A program made the position numbers and the translations under genes. From Pocillopora verrucosa (taxonomy: Eukaryota; Cnidaria; Anthozoa; Scleractinia; Pocilloporidae): 64,000 nt of DNA. Where the stretch lies: assembly GCF_036669915.1 (NCBI RefSeq), contig NC_089313.1, positions 2,347,585 through 2,411,584 on the forward strand, given 5' to 3'. The notes beneath the pieces are model-generated. The model did no database searches. It saw only the letters and a list, made by a program, of their open reading frames with translations, and was not told the DNA's origin. Positions 57,703 to 64,000 of this stretch are shown in pieces; position 1 is the first letter of the stretch; every line of letters begins with the position of its first letter.

Positions 57703-58946
57703 ACTGTATCTGTATCTACGTACAGTTGGTGTCAATATCCTGACTCAGTTAGTTTTTGCGAAATTGGTGACAGTATTTCTTACTGGTTATTACAGCAAAA
57801 ATGTGTCAAGCCTTGCTAACGAAATGAATCTGTCAAGAATCGTTTCTTTGATTAAGACATTGAAATAGTTATTTTAGCACAGTGCTTATCGGGTCAACTT
57901 ACAAATAGCTTGTCGATTCAAATTTATTCAAATGTTTTTTCATTATAATGAATAAATGATCACAAAAGAGTTTTGCAGTCTTTCTTAGTTTTAAAATTAG
58001 CCTGTGATATTTGGTCTTTCAGTGCAAGGTTTACCCCCGGTAATTTCTCAATGAAACATAGTTTTATCAACTCTTTCTCTTAAATCCTTTAATCTTTTAT
58101 TAACGATCATCCTCTATCTTCTCCTTACGGTATCACTGCTGAATAAAACGTTACGGAGCTACTCGCTGGGGGGGGAGGAAGAGTGTGTGGAGACTTTTTG
58201 TGTAGGGGGGATCACGTGGGTTTCAGGGGGCACAGAGGAGTTTACAGGGGGGGGACTGCAGAAAAGTGACTCCCAATTAACTTATAATGGAGGGGGATGA
58301 TAAGAATATTACAGAGCCTCACGGGGAGATCAGCTGGATTTTTATTGTGACACAACCAAGATCCTCCAATCCCCCACCCCACCCCACCCCACCCCACCCC
58401 ACCCTGCAGGCAATAAATTATAACTGTCTTCCATAAATTAATTTCACGTGAGTGGAGAGGGTAATGACCAACTGAAAAAGATTTTGATTGCAAAATAATT
58501 TCCCCCCCGTCCGTACCATGGGAAGTGTTAAGAGAACAATATTGAGAATATGACAATCCCAGAGGCTCCCCCACCCCACCCCCCTCACCATCTGCCGATC
58601 CAATGACCTTTCCCCGCGGTGTTGTGCAGATTTCTTAAACTCATATTTTAAAGACTCCGTATTCGCGGATTACTCCTCTCAACTTTTTTTAATATTTTTT
58701 TATTAAATGATCTGATGGAGTATCCACAAGTTTGATCACAGCTGGAGTAAATGTTCAGATATAAAGCACCTTGTATCACCGACACAACAATGTCTAAAAC
58801 ATATTTTAAAAATGAAAACTACCACTAGTGCCGGTTTGCTTGTAAAATCGTGCCGTAGAAATGGAGTAAAAGCTTCCATGATTCGCCTCTATGATCTAAC
58901 TTCAATTGCGTTAATTTACGGCAAGGTTTCCAAAACAGGGATATCG
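57703..58946. other. Spacer between the BTB-PHR array and member C
   Basis: 3' flank of copy 5, G-rich MITE-like element at about 58160-58435, and a pentamer CACCC repeat at 58371-58404. Convergent arrangement with the - strand gene. No gene. Confidence 0.5.
58371..58404. repeat. (CACCC)n microsatellite
   Basis: About six perfect pentamer units inside the C-rich half of a MITE-like element. Confidence 0.9.
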
Positions 58947-61900
58947 TCACTCATCCTCGCAGCCGGTCAAAAGACAAAATAACACGAAATAGGCGAGTAG
59001 GAGCTCTCCAATAATCAAATAGAGCACGAGAAGTAACAATACAATGAAGAAACCTGCAAAAAAACATAAAAGAAAATTTTGAGCAGAATTTCACGATCAT
59101 TGAAGTGGAAGAACGTAACATTTGCTAGGCACGACATAAAGTTTACGGCAATTTTTTTCGTCAGATTTCGCATGTCGTTCAAAGAGTGCATATTTTTCCC
59201 CCTAATTTGACGGGAGTTGATCTGACCAAGGTATCAATCAGCCTCTCGTGGACTCAATAACAAAAAGCTGTAATCATCAACGACAGATAATTTAGACTCG
59301 CGGTTTCTAAGGGGGGGGGGAGGGGGAGTAGTTCAGGGGAAGGAGAGCGGTTCAGTGGTCCTCACAGCATCGCAACTCAAGCAAGACTATGCTCCATTCA
59401 CACCTGCAAAACATGTTAAGTTAAACTAGGCTGAACTAAATAAAGTCAGCTATAGAAAACTGGACAATTAAATTATACATAGGGCTCGAGTAATCACTAA
59501 CGATTTTTTTATTTATTTGTTTTTTTTTTATTGCGCTAATTTGAAGTCAATAAACATCATTTTAAACGACCTAAATGAAGAAAACCATTCCAAACGGTGT
59601 GTGACAAAAGAGCTTTCAAACGTGTTTCAGCTTTGGAGTATGTGGCGTATTACGAGTGTAATTTTTCTGAAGTAGAAATCAGGTGTAAGGCCGGCTGCTT
59701 TTTCGATAACCGGGTACTTACCCTTTCCAGCTGGTGAATACCACTCGTGGCCATCTTCACACCCGAAGCAACACCCCACCCAGCTGAACTCGTTTGATGG
59801 CGGGCTTAGGGGCAAAGATGGGGGTGGAGGTAAGATGCGGGGTGCGCTGACAATGGAGTAAATAAAAACAAGTATTATATTGCTGCTGAGGATAAAAAAA
59901 AGAGGGTGCACCAAGAAGAGTTCAGACCAAGAATAAGAATTTCCTACACAAAGTTTGCATTTTAAATGCAATTCTTCTAAATCTAATTCAAGATGCAAGG
60001 TGTCAGGTAGTCTCGTACCCAGACCTTCCATGGCGAGCGGTTTTAGTTACATTTACACGGTAGGATCTGGGTACTGGATAAAGTGTCAGGTCTTTCGGGA
60101 ATAATGTGGCAAATACACGATTAATTTTTGTAGTCCGTTTTGGGTAAGAAAGGAGCAAAATCCGCCTCGCAAAGGCTTATTTATCTCTTTCTTCTTAAAT
60201 TTGATTGGTTATTTTCAGCCAGCCTGATTGGCCGGAATGGCTTTATTTAGTTTCCGGCGTTTCTTTCTCGATGGTTGTGAAATGGTGCGGTTTCGAGTTA
60301 GAAAAAAAATTGATTCGTAATTTAATCGCGCCGCTGAAAGCGCATCAGATTGAAAGGATTTTCACTAACCTTAAAATGGATGTATAATTAATATATTTGA
60401 ATCATAAGAAATCTCATCGAAATAACATGAATTTCACAAATCACAGACTATTCTCACCTGGGCTGTACAATTGTGGCAGGAACACTGAAAGGGGATGATA
60501 AAATATAGCCACGCATAAATTATTCAGTAGAAAAGGAAAAAAAACACAACTGCTCAGTCAGTCTTAATATGACCATATCTTTAACAAGCCCCCAACTTTT
60601 TTAACCATCCTCCTTTTGTCTCTCCTCGACTCTCCTTTTAATCGATAACACATAACTGTCCCCTCCCACTCCCCCTCTCCCCCCCAACTAACACAACCGC
60701 GACCTCTGAAAAAATAGCTTGAAAACAAAGACAAAGAAAGGGAGGCTTATTAGAGAAATCACGAACGTTTCGAAAATAATCCTACACTGCTAACCTACTT
60801 TAGAAAATATAAAAAGCTAGCCTTATACAAACTTACCAAATAAAAACGTACGTAGTTCAGGGCTAACTAAAGGATACTTGTAATTTTTCAATACTTAAAT
60901 ACTTTTTTACCTCCCAGGCAAATACATGTCTCTAGTTTCTATATAGCTCGCGGTTAACACGCTGAAAGAAAACGAACCCATAAATTAATGGAATTAACAC
61001 TGATATACAAAAAGTTTAATTTCTTCCATAGATGCCTAAATCAAGAGGCTTAAGTAAAAATGTTCTCAACCGTGTTAGGAAAACATATGTGGCTTGCGTA
61101 TTGAAATTCTTGACAATTGATGCAAGTTATTGAGTTCATTTCGAATAGTCTAGATCTTGATTCAACAACTTTCAACTTCTTCTTTGTTTCCCGACCACTG
61201 AGGCGCGGCTTAACAATGTTGTCCGCTTTGAAAGAGATCCCAAACAAGATTGGACTCACTCATGATCACGCGCACACCACACCATCTCTATCTTCCAACG
61301 AAGTATCGGTGGAGATTTTAGCATTTGCAAATACCTGTGTTTTCTGCTTGCACGAAACATCCTACAAGATGTTCGAAATGAGTCGCCCCGAAAAAAGATG
61401 CTATCGACAATTTAAGTGATTCATGTTCATCTTAGCGGAGATGTTTGTCTTTATGGTAAGCTTAAGTAATGACATAAATTAAAGTTTTCATAGGATTGGT
61501 TAAAGCACCGAGTTTGGCTTTAAGTATGATTAATTGCCTTCAATATCACTCGACAGCGAGCAGCCTCATCAGTCACAAGCTGGTTCCTCATTGGCTGTCG
61601 CAAATAAACTGCGGTAAACTGAACTACATTAGTACCCGTGCTGTCAAACGGAACAAATAGCTTATGAATTTTTACATAAAAGACCATTTAACGCGAATTT
61701 TCGATGGAGGTATAACTCAGTAAATTTTGCGATTTATTGAATCTTTTAAATAAAGTGTACCTATTCTGATTGGCGATCACCTGTTAAAATCAACTCGCAC
61801 AGTATTCAAATAATGAACAATTCGATAACTCAGGCAGCATTACTTCCGCCTAGCAGGTAATTAGTGTTAACAACTGGGTTGAAAACGTAAATTAGCCACC

Positions 61901-62060
61901 GTAAAGGGTAAAAAAGCTGACGTTTCGAGCGTTAGCCCTTCGTCAGAGCGATAGACGAAGGGCTAACGAAGGGCTAACGCTCGAAACGTCAGCTTTTTTA
62001 CCCTTTACGGTGGCTAATTTACGTTTTCAACCCAGTTGTTAACACTAATTACCTGCTATA

Positions 62061-62105
<45 letters not shown>

Positions 62106-62423
62106 TTTATTACTTCCGCCTAGTTACGCGTCATATTGCAAACAAAATGCTCGTAGTTAAGGACAAAAAACTAGTGTTGAGCATATGTTTTCCTGGTCGA
62201 AGTTTTTCAATTGAGTTTAAGCTTAGGAGACCAAAAAACCGAGCTTCAGATGGACCTGATAAAATACAACTCCGGCCCTACGTGTACTTCAAGACCCACG
62301 CTCTTTTAGATTTAGAAGTTTTGTTAAATAAAAGACATAACCCTCATCAGTCCCAGATTGTACCGGCTGCCTCGCCAATTCGATGCCTCTTGTAACTGTA
62401 CGCACTTCTCTAACGTGTAACAT
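58947..62423 (-). CDS. Short membrane protein of the 'WY-GK' family, member C, with damaged first donor
   Basis: Exons on the - strand: 62423-62341 (ATG), 60961-60911, 60484-60458, 59846-59722, 59053-58947 (stop). Exons 2-5 match member B in length, phase (2, 2, 1) and sequence: 'VLTASYIETRDMYLPG', 'VPATIVQP', a proline-rich exon ending 'EFSWVGCCFGCEDGHEWYSP' then 'AGK', and a hydrophobic last exon ('FFIVLLLLVLYLIIGELLLA') ending 'CEDE'. Exon 1 aligns with B exon 1 over all 83 nt, but the expected donor reads TT instead of GT. The only GT is one base earlier and breaks the frame. The gene may use another first exon or be decaying. Confidence 0.55.
61854..62108. mobile_element. Fold-back element with 15-bp target-site duplication
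   Basis: Flanked by 'attacttccgcctag' at 61839-61853 and 62109-62123. Two inverted arms ('gaaaacgtaaattagccacc' and complement) meet near 61960, with an extra repeat of 'gaagggctaac', then a one-sided tail. Same family as 11807-12034 and 44738-44937. It sits in intron 1 of member C. Confidence 0.9.
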
Positions 62424-64000
62424 GACTGTGGAAATAGATTAGCTTTCTCGAGTTCGTTCCGCTAGAATGCTCCCCTGCAGTTCAAGGTCGTTAAATCCTT
62501 CCTTCTAAACAATAGACTTTTTGTTTACTTTGATCCCCAAGATTTCTCTCTCTCTCTCTCTCTCTTTCCTTCTCCTGTCTTCCTCTTCAATGCAAAAACC
62601 TTGATCGTGGTGGTTAACGTTCTTCTGTGGTTAATTACTTCTGCATTCAGAAGTGCTTCACGAGTCAAAAACCGCAAACACTTTGATTTGAATTTGACAT
62701 GTCACGTGCATGTTCACCAATCAGGTGCGAGAATGAACCATAAGCAGGATAGCGTCAGAAAAGTTAAAGGAGTTCATATATTACCCATTATGTTTAACAG
62801 AAAAAACCCGCGAGAGTCATTTAAAGACGAGAATCACTTCGTGAATTTTACCGGGGTCACTTTTGCCTTGGTAACCCACGTTTAGACTAGCATGCATAAG
62901 GGTTGTTTACATCACAAAGTTTGTCGCGCGATATGAAAGTCTATTTTATCACAAATATTCTTTTGAGAAAAAAAATTGTAATTCCGGAAGACTTGTTCCA
63001 ATAGCACACGGTGCCCGCGTTTTTAAAAACCTTAGATGTGGTATAATCAATATCGCTTTGAAAGCCGAATTACTGAGCCAGCAATGCATCTGACCAAAGT
63101 TACTATGACAACGATTTTGTCACAGCGGAAAGCGGGGCCCTGGAAACGAGACATTGAAAAAACGAAAGGAGCAGACAGCATTTTATAACCGGTTCCAGCC
63201 TTTGGCTGGCCCCGGTAATAAGTCCAATTCAGTTAGTAGTCACTTAATGAAGGCAAAATCCCACGGTTGACTGACTTCAGCTGCCAAATTCCAAATGCTC
63301 CCAATCGAAGCCACGATGTTGGACTTGTTGTGATAAGTTATTGCCAAATCCACACAGGTCACACTTTCTAAAAATAATCCCATGTTCGCAAGTTGAAAAA
63401 GCTTTTCACATGTAGGGACAATTGTATGACTTTTCAGGCACCTAAATAGTGGGATTAATGATGGAAAAGATTCTGTAGCACCTCAAAGCTCCTATGCCAA
63501 ATGTTTAAAAGTTTCATCCCAACAATACAGTTTTGGCAAGTTTGAATGACATTCCGATGAAATAGAGAATTGATTCTTCCATTCCTTTTGACTCCTCCAT
63601 CCCAATTCCTAAGAACAACAAACCCAGTGTGCCTAAAACGATACATGGGGAAAATTCCTTGTGTGGCAGATAAAAGTCTGCGGTCAAAGTACCTTTTTTT
63701 AGTCAACTAACGATGATGCACGTTGTAACGTTCAGTTTTCCCTTACAGTGACTGAAAGAAGACTCCAAAAATCGCCCGCATAAGTATCAGTTATTAAAAC
63801 AGAGAGCGTAAAACTAAGTTACCATTTCATCCTTAGTCATGACCACAAACAAGACAACACTTCTAGGTAAGTTAGTTTATTCAGTATTAACGATGGTACA
63901 AACATGTAAATAAGCGAGTGTAAACCGAACTAAATCTTTTGTTATATATATGTTAGCAACTGGTAGGAACCATAAGAACGAACAGAATGCGAATCTTTTT
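62424..64000. other. Right-end region, no supported gene
   Basis: CT microsatellite at 62544-62566, then AT-rich DNA. An open frame on the - strand at 63706-63455 (83 codons, 'IWHRSFEVLQNLFHH' at its end) has no recognisable domain or convincing splice context. Confidence 0.4.
62544..62566. repeat. CT microsatellite
   Basis: About eleven CT units. Confidence 0.9.

Noticed and set aside
63455-63706. 83-codon - strand frame ending 'IWHRSFEVLQNLFHH'
   Set aside because: No acceptor/donor series or known domain; may be repeat-derived. Kept only as a note in the right-end region.

Overview
The window is nuclear DNA of an animal, most likely an anthozoan cnidarian and probably a stony coral. It is AT-rich, has GT-AG introns of 0.2-2 kb, and carries a discoidin/EGF ectodomain gene, a conserved metazoan gene (DENR), lineage-expanded tandem families and dense short inverted-repeat elements. 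Assignment to corals rests on overall character and familiarity of the repeats, not on a search.

Left part (1-10 kb, + strand). The 3' part of a large extracellular gene (discoidin C-terminus, an unrecognised segment, four EGF modules) ends, unexpectedly, in one 476-nt exon encoding a PHR domain, a fold normally found in cytosolic ubiquitin-ligase proteins. A three-exon gene for a 231-aa secreted protein of unknown function follows.

Middle-left (11-20 kb, - strand). The complete eight-exon DENR gene (translation re-initiation/recycling factor), then an intronless 278-aa ORF of unknown family in AT-rich DNA beside a long inverted repeat. From about 19.7 to 25.6 kb no gene can be supported.

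Middle (25.6-42.2 kb) and right end (58.9-62.4 kb). A dispersed tandem family of short single-pass membrane proteins with a shared plan: acidic or charged first exon, tiny phase 2/2 exons, a Pro/Cys-rich exon ending in a 'WY...GK' motif at a phase-1 junction, and one hydrophobic last exon. There is one diverged + strand member and three - strand members; the rightmost has lost its first splice donor. A small Cys-rich gene lies among them.

Right-centre (43.5-57.7 kb, + strand). A five-copy tandem array of intronless BTB-BACK-PHR genes (CUL3-adaptor architecture, BTBD1/2/3/6-like) sits between two members of the membrane family. Three copies are intact at 438 aa, one is a multiply broken pseudogene with a mobile-element insertion, and one is cut short after the BTB/early BACK region. 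The whole repeated unit, including short inverted-repeat elements and a conserved leader, was duplicated.

The recurring theme is the PHR domain: it appears in the cytosolic array and, separately, as the last exon of a secreted-type gene 36 kb away. Several mobile-element insertions can be delimited because target-site duplications or empty-site paralogs are present in the window.
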